Source of the DNA: Secundilactobacillus paracollinoides DSM 15502 = JCM 11969
GTDB lineage: Bacteria > Bacillota > Bacilli > Lactobacillales > Lactobacillaceae
Length of the DNA stretch: 35,284 bases
Assembly: GCF_001311135.1 (NCBI RefSeq)
Contig: NZ_BBAG01000036.1
Location: forward strand, 1-35,284
Reading direction: 5' to 3'
Numbering within the stretch: position 1 is the first letter of the stretch; every line of letters begins with the position of its first letter. The notes below the pieces were generated by a model, which was not told the origin of the DNA, did not search any database, and saw nothing but the letters and a program-made list of their open reading frames with translations. This document shows, piece after piece, positions 9,161-16,353 of this stretch. A program made the position numbers and the translations under genes.

Positions 9161-9962
9161 ATGGGTAAATCAATCGTGATCACGTCTGGTAAGGGTGGCG
9201 TTGGGAAAACGACATCCAGTGCCAACATCGGGACTGCGCTTGCGCTGATGGGAAAACGGGTCTGCCTAGTAGACTTAGATATTGGACTGCGGAACTTGGA
9301 CGTGGTCTTAGGCTTGATAATCGAATTATTTACGATATCGTGGACGTTGTGGAAGGCCGTGCCAAATTGGCTCAGGCTTGGTGAAGGACAAGCGGTTTGA
9401 CGACCTCTTGTACCTCTTACCAGCGGCACAAAATGCGGATAAAAACGCGTTGAATGAAGAACAGGCCAAGGAGATCGTTGATGAACTCAAGACTGATTTT
9501 GACTACGTGCTGCTTGACTGTCCAGCAGGAATCGAACAGGGATTTTTAAACGCCGTTGCAGGCGCCGATACTGCCATTATTGTGACGACCCCCGAAATTT
9601 CTGCTGTCCGGGATGCCGACCGCGTCGTTGGGCTATTGGAGAAAAATCCGTTAAAGGAAGAATCTCATTTGCTGATCAACCGGATCCGGGGTCATATGAT
9701 GGCTGAGGGTGACGTGATGGATATTGACGAGATCACGCATCACCTCGGTGTGCCGTTATTGGGTATTATCGTGGATGACGATGAAGTGATCGCCACGTCT
9801 AACCGCGGCGAGCCCGTTGTCCTTGAAACTGACAACGCTGCTGGTCACGGCTATCGTGATATTGCCCGGCGAATTGAGGGCGAAACAGTGCCGTTAATGA
9901 AGATTCAGGAATCCAAACCAAGCTTTTGGGCACGGGCGGGTCACTGGTTCAAACACGGTTAA
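9161..9962 (+). CDS. minD: Septum-site ATPase MinD (two frameshifts in this sequence)
   Basis: Deviant Walker A ATPase that binds membrane and MinC to keep division at midcell. The N-terminus is [18 protein letters not shown], with the KGGVGKTT nucleotide site. One base is missing near 9316/9317 (TTG-ATAAT where TTG-GATAAT is expected) and another near 9377-9379 (GC-TTGGTG where GCN-TTGGTG is expected). The stretch between them encodes [20 protein letters not shown] only after the first is restored. Downstream the frame is clean: [28 protein letters not shown], and a C-terminal amphipathic helix [15 protein letters not shown] 9161 has GGAG about 10 nt upstream; GTG 9155 is also in frame. Restored length is 267 residues, normal for MinD. 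Sequencing deletions are more likely than decay. Confidence 0.92.
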
Positions 9963-9976
9963 TTTGAGGTTTGGTC

Positions 9977-10004
9977 TTGACTCTGCCAGCTAATCCGTTA
10001 TAAT
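9977..10004 (+). promoter_or_regulatory. Promoter of the T-box/ABC transporter operon
   Basis: TTGACT (9977-9982), a 16-bp spacer and TATAAT (9999-10004). Transcription should start near 10011, just before stem I. Confidence 0.75.
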
Positions 10005-10010
10005 GAGACT

Positions 10011-10383
10011 TAATTTAATAGATATGTACGTTGAGCAGACTAGTAGATGCGCGTTGACTAAAAGAGACTCCTTGGTGATGGGAATGGGAGAGTTGATCGT
10101 ATCGAATCACATCTGTGAGTTGGCCCCCTGAACTAATAGTAAGGGGACACCGGTAAGCTCGTTATCGCTGAAGTTTATGAAATAAACTTATTGAGGTTCA
10201 TTGTGTGAACAGTGAACGAAGATGAGGTGGCACAGCGAATTTAATCGCCCTCTTGGATTTTTCCAAGTGGGCGTTTTTTATTTCATAAACTTCGTGAGGT
10301 CTGTCGTGTGAACGGCAGACGAACTGAGGTGGCACCGCGATAGCATTCGTCCTCTTGAGCTTAATGGCTCAAGAGGACTTTTT
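10011..10383 (+). promoter_or_regulatory. Histidine-type T-box riboswitch with two antiterminator/terminator modules
   Basis: One stem I serves two complete expression platforms. The specifier-loop 3' side is GAAT-CAC-A-TCTG (10104-10115), exactly parallel to GAAG-GTA-A-CTTG in the valS leader, so the codon is CAC (His, 10108-10110). Module 1: stem III GTTCATTG-TGTGAA-CAGTGAAC (10195-10216), T-box AGGTGGCACAGCG (10225-10237), terminator 10246-10279. Module 2: stem III GTCTGTCG-TGTGAA-CGGCAGAC (10299-10320), T-box AGGTGGCACCGCG (10327-10339), terminator 10349-10383. The stem III loops are identical while the stems differ and still pair, which supports duplication of a folded unit. Confidence 0.9.
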
Positions 10384-10415
10384 ATTGATCGATTATTTTG
10401 AAGGGGGCAACATCT

Positions 10416-11060
10416 ATGTTACACTACTTTGCTGAAATCTTACCGTCACTGTTAAGCGGCGCTTGGATGACGATTCGCATCTTCCTTTGGACGCTGATTC
10501 TATCCATTCCACTTGGGGTTTTGGTCAGTCTCGGACTGTTATCAAAGTTTAGTCCGCTACGCTGGATCCTGAAATTTTATGTTTGGCTCATGCGGGGCAC
10601 ACCACTGTTACTGCAATTAATTTTCGTTTTTTATGGGTTACCCATTATCGGTGTGATTTTCCAACGTTACGATGCGGCCATCTTCGCTTTCGTATTGAAC
10701 TACACGGCCTACTTCACCGAGATCTTCCGGGGCGGTTTTCAAGCCATTCCAAACGGTCAGTTCGAAAGTGCCCGTGTTTTACGGCTGACGAATTGGCAAA
10801 CGTTACGTAAAATCGTGATTCCACAAGTGGTCAAGATCGTTGTCCCTTCGATTGGGAACGAAGTCGTCAACTTGGTGAAGGATTCATCATTGGTCTACGT
10901 TATCGGGTTGGGTGACCTGTTGCGGGCTGGTAACATTGCCAGTGCGCGGGATGTCACGTTGCTGCCACTGGTCGCCGTTGCTGTTATCTACCTCATCCTC
11001 ACGGGGATCTGCACATACGCCTTGCGTCAGGTCGAACAACGCCTGAGCAAGTGGGAATAG
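10416..11060 (+). CDS. Amino-acid ABC transporter permease (probably histidine)
   Basis: Inner-membrane subunit of a polar amino-acid importer (HisMQ/GlnP type). It has 214 residues and about five membrane segments. The EAA loop that docks the ATPase reads ESARVLRLTNWQTLRKIVIPQ (seen around residues 115-135). ATG 10416 has AAGGGGG 8 nt upstream; the earlier TTG 10398 is in frame but lies before the ribosome site. The gene follows the T-box terminator by 33 bp, so it is expressed only on antitermination. Histidine specificity is inferred from the CAC specifier and from reports of T-box-regulated histidine importers (HisXYZ) in lactobacilli. The protein itself does not show it. Confidence 0.9.
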   Translation: MLHYFAEILPSLLSGAWMTIRIFLWTLILSIPLGVLVSLGLLSKFSPLRWILKFYVWLMRGTPLLLQLIFVFYGLPIIGVIFQRYDAAIFAFVLNYTAYFTEIFRGGFQAIPNGQFESARVLRLTNWQTLRKIVIPQVVKIVVPSIGNEVVNLVKDSSLVYVIGLGDLLRAGNIASARDVTLLPLVAVAVIYLILTGICTYALRQVEQRLSKWE

Positions 11061-11075
11061 ATTGGGGGAAGCCAA

Positions 11076-11714
11076 ATGCTAGAACTAAAAGATATTACAA
11101 AACGGTTTGATAACCGAACAATTTTAAATAAAATGAGTTTTCAAGTGCCGGATGGTCAGATCTTAGCAATCGTTGGCCCCTCTGGTGCTGGGAAGACAAC
11201 ACTTCTCCGGTGTATCACGGGTCTAGAAACTGTTGACGGTGGTGATTTTATTCTCGATGGGGAAAAATTTAACCCCGCTGCTAACCGGGATAACGATAAG
11301 GTGATTGGTGTCGTTTTCCAAGATTTTCAGTTGTTTCCGAACTTAACCGTTTTAGATAACGTGACGCTCGCACCTGAGCTGGTCTTGAAGATGAGCAAGG
11401 CGGATGCAACGAAACGTGCCCAAGAACTCATTGATGAACTGGCCCTTTCAGGTAAGGAAAAACTCTATCCGTTCCAACTGTCTGGTGGTCAAAAACAACG
11501 GGTCGCCATTGTTCGGGCACTTGCGATGAACCCGAAGATCCTCTGCTACGACGAACCAACGTCTGCCTTGGATCCTGATCTCCGTCAAACGGTTGAGGAT
11601 ATTATTTTAAATCTGAAGAGTGAAAAAATGACCCAGATCGTCGTCACGCATGATATGCAATTTGCACAAAATATTGCCGATCAAATTTTACGTGTTGAAC
11701 CGATCGACGCTTAA
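11076..11714 (+). CDS. Amino-acid ABC transporter ATP-binding protein
   Basis: ATPase subunit driving uptake through the permease encoded 15 bp upstream. Walker A is GPSGAGKTT (residues 34-42). The Q-loop is in VVFQDFQLFPNLTV, the signature is LSGGQKQR, Walker B is ILCYDEPTSALD and the switch His is in VVTHDMQFA. The 212-residue protein is slightly shorter than the common 240-residue GlnQ/HisP type, losing the extreme C-terminus. ATG 11076 follows a GGGGGAAG ribosome site. The order permease-ATPase-binding protein behind one T-box indicates a single operon. Confidence 0.93.
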   Translation: MLELKDITKRFDNRTILNKMSFQVPDGQILAIVGPSGAGKTTLLRCITGLETVDGGDFILDGEKFNPAANRDNDKVIGVVFQDFQLFPNLTVLDNVTLAPELVLKMSKADATKRAQELIDELALSGKEKLYPFQLSGGQKQRVAIVRALAMNPKILCYDEPTSALDPDLRQTVEDIILNLKSEKMTQIVVTHDMQFAQNIADQILRVEPIDA

Positions 11715-11733
11715 CGGAAGAGGGAGGACCTGC

Positions 11734-12573
11734 ATGAAAAAGAAAATTTGGTTAGGCATGGTCATGCTGCTCTGTACCGTTATGTTGTCCGGCTGCGGGG
11801 TGACGATTGGGCAGCGTGTCAATCACGTTGACAACTGGCACCGGATTGAAAAACGCGGCTACGTTACCGTTGGCCTTGATGATACGTTCGTTCCAATGGG
11901 GTTTCGGGAAAAGAGCGGAAAGCTGGTCGGATATGATATCGATCTCGCCCGCGCCGTCTTTAAACTGTACGGTGTTCGCGTGAGTTTCCAACCCATTGAC
12001 TGGAACATGAACGCGACCGAACTTAACAATGGGACGATCGACCTGATCTGGAACGGGTATTCTAAGACACCACAGCGTAAAAAGAAGGTTGCCTTCAGCG
12101 ATACTTACCTGTCAAATGATCAAGAACTCGTTACCATGCGCAAAAACAACATTAAGTCGTTTGCTGACATGAAGGGGAAAGTCGTCGGTGCCCAAACGGG
12201 GTCGTCTGGGGCCAATGATATTAACCAGTTTCCCAAATTGTTGAAGGATAAGATCAGCGGTCAGCCGGTCTTGTATGATTCCTTTACCAATGCGTTTATT
12301 GACTTAAAAGCCAACCGGATCCAAGGATTGATCATTGATTCGACCTACGCTGGTTATTACGTCAATCACGAGTCAGATCCCAAGGCGTACCGCATTGTTC
12401 GCGGCAACTTCCCCAAGGAAGATTTTGGGGTCGGCCTGCGGAAGTCTGATAAGACCATGCGCCGAAAGATCAATCGGGGGTTAAAGATCCTCGCAAAGAA
12501 CGGCACACTGAACAAAATTAATCACAAATGGTTCGGTGACAACGCAGATTCACCACTGCTAAAAAATAAGTAA
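11734..12573 (+). CDS. Amino-acid ABC transporter substrate-binding lipoprotein
   Basis: Extracellular binding protein of the same importer, family 3 (SBP_bac_3). The start at ATG 11734 has AGGGAGG 6 nt upstream. It gives a clean lipoprotein signal: MKKK, a hydrophobic core, and lipobox LSGC with the lipidated Cys at residue 21. Mature motifs include GYVTVGLDDTFVPMGFRE, GKLVGYDIDLARAVF and WNGYSKTPQRKKKVAFSDTY, typical of the family. Upstream in-frame codons read into the ATPase gene and were discarded. The length is 279 residues. No terminator was recognised in the 70 bp before cls. Confidence 0.92.
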   Translation: MKKKIWLGMVMLLCTVMLSGCGVTIGQRVNHVDNWHRIEKRGYVTVGLDDTFVPMGFREKSGKLVGYDIDLARAVFKLYGVRVSFQPIDWNMNATELNNGTIDLIWNGYSKTPQRKKKVAFSDTYLSNDQELVTMRKNNIKSFADMKGKVVGAQTGSSGANDINQFPKLLKDKISGQPVLYDSFTNAFIDLKANRIQGLIIDSTYAGYYVNHESDPKAYRIVRGNFPKEDFGVGLRKSDKTMRRKINRGLKILAKNGTLNKINHKWFGDNADSPLLKNK

Positions 12574-12598
12574 TTTAAGTGAATTAGCCATCCTGAAT

Positions 12599-12627
12599 TG
12601 CGATTATGGTAAGATAACCGTATCGCA
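12599..12627. promoter_or_regulatory. Inverted repeat over the putative cls promoter
   Basis: TGCGAT (12599-12604) and ATCGCA (12622-12627) are inverted, with inner GGT/ACC. The candidate -10 TAAGAT (12610-12615) lies in the centre. This could be an operator or a small leader hairpin. No clear -35 is present. Confidence 0.35.
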
Positions 12628-12646
12628 GATTAGGGGTGGCTTTTTT

Positions 12647-14095
12647 ATGGCATTTATTTTGACAATTTTAATTTTGATCGTGGTCATCAACTTGATTGTT
12701 GCATTATTTACAATTCTCCGCGAGGAACGCGATATATCTGCGACCTGGGCCTGGTTGCTGGTGCTTGTCCTGATGCCGGTCTTTGGGTTTATCCTCTACC
12801 TGTTTGCGGGCAGAAAAATTTCAAAAAAACGCATCTTCGACATTAAAGCCCAGGAACGCCTTGGACTTAATCAGTTGGTGGATACGCAAAAACAGTTGAT
12901 TCAACAGGGGGCGCTTCAGGTACCTGATAACGATAATCCTGAAATTCAAGAAATCGTGAATTTGTTTTTGGAAACGGACCGCGCTGTTCTGACAACGAAT
13001 AACGCTGTTCAGGTATTTACGGATGGTGAGAAAAAATTTGCCGTACTATTTGACGACATTCGACACGCTAGACACCACATTAACGTGGAATATTTTACGT
13101 TTTATAACGACGAGATCGGCAACCAATTTGTTCGGTTATTAGAGGAAAAGGCGGCCGAGGGCGTTGCTGTGCGGGTAATCTATGATACGTTTGGCTCTCA
13201 CGGCGGTAAAAAGCATATGTTCAAGCACCTCACGCAGTTGGGCGGCCAGGTCTACCCATTTCTAAGTTCACGACTGGCACTCAGTGATTTTCAGCTTAAC
13301 TTTCGTGACCACCGTAAAATTGTGGTGATCGATGGCAAAATCGGGTACACCGGTGGCTTTAACGTGGGGGACCAGTACGTTAATCGGAAACCTAAATTCG
13401 GGTACTGGCGCGACACCCATTTGCGCATCGAGGGTCACGCCGTTTTGGCCTTACAAAGCCGGTTCTTTCTGGATTGGAACGCTACTGCTAAGCGGCACAA
13501 GGTGACCTACGATAAAAAGTACTTTCCGGTTCTCAATACGACCGGCACAACTAGTATGCAAATCGTTTCCAGCGGACCGGACTCTGAAGTGCAGCAGATC
13601 AAGAAGGGCTATTTAAAGCTGATCAATAGCGCCCGGCAGTCGATTGCCATCCAGTCACCATACTTTGTACCAGATGAAAGTATCCTAGAAGCGCTGACGG
13701 TCGCTGCCTTATCGGGAATTCACGTGCGGTTAATGATTCCAGACCAGCCGGATCATCCGTTTGTCTACCGGGCAACGGAGTACTTCTCAAAGGCGTTATT
13801 GAAGGCGGGCGGTCAAGTGTACCGCTATCACGGCGGGTTCATGCACGCAAAAATGATCGTCGTAGATGGCGAGGTGGCTTCGGTTGGGTCCGCCAATATG
13901 GACATTCGCTCATTTAAGCTCAATTTTGAAATCAACGCGTTCATGTATGATGTGCATCTCGCCACAAAACTAATGGGTATCTTCGAAAACGACATTGCGT
14001 TAGCGGAAGAGATGACACTGGGAAAATTCGCCCAGCAGTCGCTGTGGGTGAGGTGTAAGCAGGCGCTGTCGAGGCTGTTTTCACCCATTTTGTAA
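12647..14095 (+). CDS. cls: Cardiolipin synthase (phospholipase D family)
   Basis: Membrane enzyme condensing two phosphatidylglycerols into cardiolipin plus glycerol. The 482-residue protein has two N-terminal membrane segments (about residues 3-24 and 34-54). Two HKD motifs follow, HRKIVVID starting at His222 and HAKMIVVD starting at His400, the latter continuing into GSANMDIRSF. The length fits bacterial Cls. ATG 12647 has AGGGGTGG 7 nt upstream. The stop codon touches the left end of a hairpin repeat, and the gene converges on thrD. PgsA encoded at 20161 provides the phosphatidylglycerol branch of the same pathway. Confidence 0.95.
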   Translation: MAFILTILILIVVINLIVALFTILREERDISATWAWLLVLVLMPVFGFILYLFAGRKISKKRIFDIKAQERLGLNQLVDTQKQLIQQGALQVPDNDNPEIQEIVNLFLETDRAVLTTNNAVQVFTDGEKKFAVLFDDIRHARHHINVEYFTFYNDEIGNQFVRLLEEKAAEGVAVRVIYDTFGSHGGKKHMFKHLTQLGGQVYPFLSSRLALSDFQLNFRDHRKIVVIDGKIGYTGGFNVGDQYVNRKPKFGYWRDTHLRIEGHAVLALQSRFFLDWNATAKRHKVTYDKKYFPVLNTTGTTSMQIVSSGPDSEVQQIKKGYLKLINSARQSIAIQSPYFVPDESILEALTVAALSGIHVRLMIPDQPDHPFVYRATEYFSKALLKAGGQVYRYHGGFMHAKMIVVDGEVASVGSANMDIRSFKLNFEINAFMYDVHLATKLMGIFENDIALAEEMTLGKFAQQSLWVRCKQALSRLFSPIL

Positions 14096-14215
14096 GAGTG
14101 TGGAGAAAGTCGGTTTAGGGGCGGTGTGTAACGGACTCTGGTCTAAAAGTCCGGGCCTGACTTTTAGACCAGAGTCCGTTACACGTTAGCCCCGTGCCTT
14201 TCGAAACGTTTCGGC
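14096..14215 (+). repeat. Dispersed hairpin element, full copy (after cls)
   Basis: The central stem is 26 bp and perfect (14126-14151 with 14159-14184), with a 7-nt loop. GGGGC/GCCCC (14118-14122 with 14189-14193) and GAAAG/CTTTC (14105-14109 with 14198-14202) extend it. GAGTGTGGAG starts directly after the cls stop TAA. Between this copy and the terminator at 14384 there is only AC-rich sequence without a gene. Confidence 0.85.
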
Positions 14216-14383
14216 TACGATGCCAAACAGCTCGTCGCCAGCAGCACTAAAAAAAGCAAAGCAACATTCAAGCTTGGCCGTGTTTTCACCACAGTGACTT
14301 GTTCAAGAGCCCACAGTCTTTCAAATTCGGTTCAACTAGAATATCCAGAAAGGGCTTTTTAAAAGCAAACCAACCTGACCACA

Positions 14384-14423
14384 AAAAAACATCCTGTTGC
14401 AGACCTGCAACAGGATGTTTTTT
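14384..14423. terminator. Bidirectional terminator between cls and thrD
   Basis: A perfect stem with arms AAAAAACATCCTGTTGCA and TGCAACAGGATGTTTTTT, flanked by A-runs and T-runs. It lies 10 bp past the thrD stop (minus strand) and can also stop plus-strand transcription from cls. Confidence 0.88.
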
Positions 14424-14433
14424 ACTATAACAC

Positions 14434-15789
14434 TCACAAATCCGGGAAAAACGCATCGTACAACGCCTGCACAGAAGCATCCGCTTTATCCTGCTGGATC
14501 CCAAACATCATGGAAATTTCTGAGGCACCTTGATTAACCATAACCAGCTTCACATTTTGCCGTGCCAAGGCATCGGTTGCCTTAGACATCAGCCCGGTTC
14601 GGTTGAGCATCCCTTCGCCAACGACCATGAGCAACGCATAGTCGTGCGTAATGTGAATCTCGTCGGGATGGAGGGCGATCACAAGTTCACGAATCAGCAG
14701 GTCTTCAAGGTCGGGTGTCAGCTGATCTTGTTTCATAATGACAGTTAAATCATCGATCCCAGATGGCATGTGTTCGTACGATAGTCCATACTGTGCCAAA
14801 ATGTTCAGGATCTTTTGGCTGTAGCTTTTCTTATCCAGCATGTATTTTCGAATATAGATGCCGCAAAAATCAGGGGAACTGGCAATTCCAGAAACGGGAT
14901 AAGCTGGGTTGACCCGTTTGGTGGACGTGATTGATGTCCCACGTTCACTTGGGTGATTGGTGTTCTTTACGACCACTTCAATGTCACCTTGAATGGCAGG
15001 AATTAATGCCTCATCGTGAAAGACAGAAAAGCCGGCGTAGGCCAGTTCCCGCATTTCTCGAAAAGTCATGTGGTGGATCGCAATCGGATTTTCAACCACC
15101 TTAGGGTTAGCCGCGTAAATTGCGTTAACGTCGGTAAAATTTTCGTACCTATCGGCGTGCACCCCACGTGCCACGATGGCGCCAGTAATGTCAGAGCCGC
15201 CGCGGGAGAACGTGCAGATCTGGTCTTGTAGATTATACCCAAAAAATCCGGGAATCACACGGATGATACTGCTGGCAGCCCATTCGCCTAACCGGTCATA
15301 ACTTTCAGGAATAATGTCTGCGTCGTTTGGCCGGTCAGTAACGACAAGGCCGGCATCTTTAGGATCTAAGTACTTGGCGTTCAAGCCGGCACTGGTTAGG
15401 ACCTTGGCAAACAAAATGGCGTTTAACTTTTCACCATGGGCCTTAAAGGCGGCCATTAGGTAGTCGTTATCTTGGTAGGAATGGTCTGGTAATTGCAAAA
15501 TAGCCGCTTTGATTTCGTTGAAGTCGGCATCCGAAATGTGGAATGCTTGAGCGATCTCTTGGTAGCGACTGATGATCTGGGTGGTAATGTCATCCAGCGG
15601 GCGTTGCTTGATGACATCGTTGGCGTATGTAATCAAAAGATCAGTGACCTTAATGTCACCAGCGAATCGTTTTCCTGGCGCTGAGACGACCACGAAGCGT
15701 CGCTGATCGTCAGCTTTGATAATATTGACAACTTTTTGAACCTGGGCGGCGTTCGCGAGGGAACTGCCCCCAAATTTGACGACTTTCAT
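14434..15789 (-). CDS. thrD: Aspartate kinase (aspartokinase III, ThrD/YclM type)
   Basis: Phosphorylates aspartate, the first step to lysine, threonine, methionine and diaminopimelate for the cell wall. The N-terminus MKVVKFGGSSLA is the kinase signature. VVVSAPGKRF and FSRGGSDITGA form the active site. Two ACT domains follow (SYSQKILNILAQYGLSYEH and MLNRTGLMSKATDALARQNVK), which bind allosteric amino acids. The 451-residue length and start resemble B. subtilis YclM more than the shorter DapG and LysC. ATG at 15789-15787 has AGGAGG about 5 nt upstream. It stands alone and convergent to cls, with its own promoter and candidate operator. Confidence 0.92.
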   Translation of the reverse strand: MKVVKFGGSSLANAAQVQKVVNIIKADDQRRFVVVSAPGKRFAGDIKVTDLLITYANDVIKQRPLDDITTQIISRYQEIAQAFHISDADFNEIKAAILQLPDHSYQDNDYLMAAFKAHGEKLNAILFAKVLTSAGLNAKYLDPKDAGLVVTDRPNDADIIPESYDRLGEWAASSIIRVIPGFFGYNLQDQICTFSRGGSDITGAIVARGVHADRYENFTDVNAIYAANPKVVENPIAIHHMTFREMRELAYAGFSVFHDEALIPAIQGDIEVVVKNTNHPSERGTSITSTKRVNPAYPVSGIASSPDFCGIYIRKYMLDKKSYSQKILNILAQYGLSYEHMPSGIDDLTVIMKQDQLTPDLEDLLIRELVIALHPDEIHITHDYALLMVVGEGMLNRTGLMSKATDALARQNVKLVMVNQGASEISMMFGIQQDKADASVQALYDAFFPDL

Positions 15790-15804
15790 AATGTTCCTCC
15801 TCAA

Positions 15805-15846
15805 GAGTTTGCTTTCAGGATAGCAAACTCAGCTAGGGGAGTGCAA
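15805..15846 (-). promoter_or_regulatory. thrD promoter with palindromic candidate operator
   Basis: On the minus strand TTGCAC (15846-15841), an 18-bp spacer and TATCCT (15822-15817) form a promoter. A perfect 9-bp inverted repeat, GAGTTTGCT (15805-15813) and AGCAAACTC (15822-15830), straddles the -10 and the expected start near 15810. No lysine-riboswitch-like leader fits between this promoter and the ribosome site. Confidence 0.5.
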
Positions 15847-15849
15847 CCT

Positions 15850-16160
15850 TGTTTTGGAGATTTTTGGGAAAATGATGAGGGGTATTATGTTGTTTTAATG
15901 TGTGGTGAGGTGGCGCGTAGTTTGATGTTTGCGGATGGGTATCGTTTGGGGGGAGTGCTTTTGCGGGCGGGTTCTCATGTGGTGGCTTGCTTTTGTGGTT
16001 GCATAGGTGTTGGTTAGTGCTGTCCTTTGTTTCGTGGTGTGCGTTATTGGATCGGTCATTTTTGAAGAGTGGGGTAGCAGTGAGCCTTTTTTGGTGAGTT
16101 TGAATGCTCGATTAGGGTATTTTTGCCAAAGAGGCGGTCTACACATGTGCTTTGCCAATT
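15850..16160. other. GT-rich intergenic stretch without a convincing gene
   Basis: The plus strand is strongly enriched in G and T and poor in C and A. Open frames exist on both strands but have biased, repetitive composition, no ribosome site and no recognisable protein. The same skew occurs beside the repeat at 25640 and, as its complement, after the one at 20755. It appears to be part of, or linked to, the tail side of the hairpin element. Confidence 0.5.
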
Positions 16161-16290
16161 TGGCGTCTAAACGTGCTCCAGAAGGCAGAGGCTCATGCCT
16201 AAGGGCAAGTCGGTCAAAAAGGCAGGCCCGGCCTTTTCGACCGACTTGCCCTTAGCGCCGCCCTCTAAACGCCTTCTTCCGCACTCTCTT
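16161..16290 (-). repeat. Dispersed hairpin element, full copy (upstream of ymfF)
   Basis: The hairpin is 16173-16284: GTGC/GCAC ends, GAAGGC/GCCTTC (16181-16186 with 16271-16276), and a 17-bp perfect stem CTAAGGGCAAGTCGGTC (16199-16215) with 16239-16255. AAAGGC/GCCTTT closes the top. The copy lies between divergent genes and ends 9 bp before the ymfF -35. Confidence 0.85.
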
Positions 16291-16293
16291 CTA

Positions 16294-16322
16294 TTGTATT
16301 TTCACCCCCAATCATCTAATAT
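16294..16322 (+). promoter_or_regulatory. Candidate ymfF-ymfH promoter
   Basis: TTGTAT (16294-16299), a 17-bp spacer and TAATAT (16317-16322). The spacer contains CACCCCCAA, also found just after the hairpin upstream of ymdB. Confidence 0.5.
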
Positions 16323-16353
16323 TGTATGGGTAATTAAAGGAGGCTTTTGCGAC

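Noticed and set aside
15895..16158. 87-codon minus-strand ORF and overlapping plus-strand ORFs (15736-16017, 16007-16255)
   Set aside because: They are produced by the GT-rich low-complexity stretch and the repeat. Composition is extreme and ribosome sites are absent.
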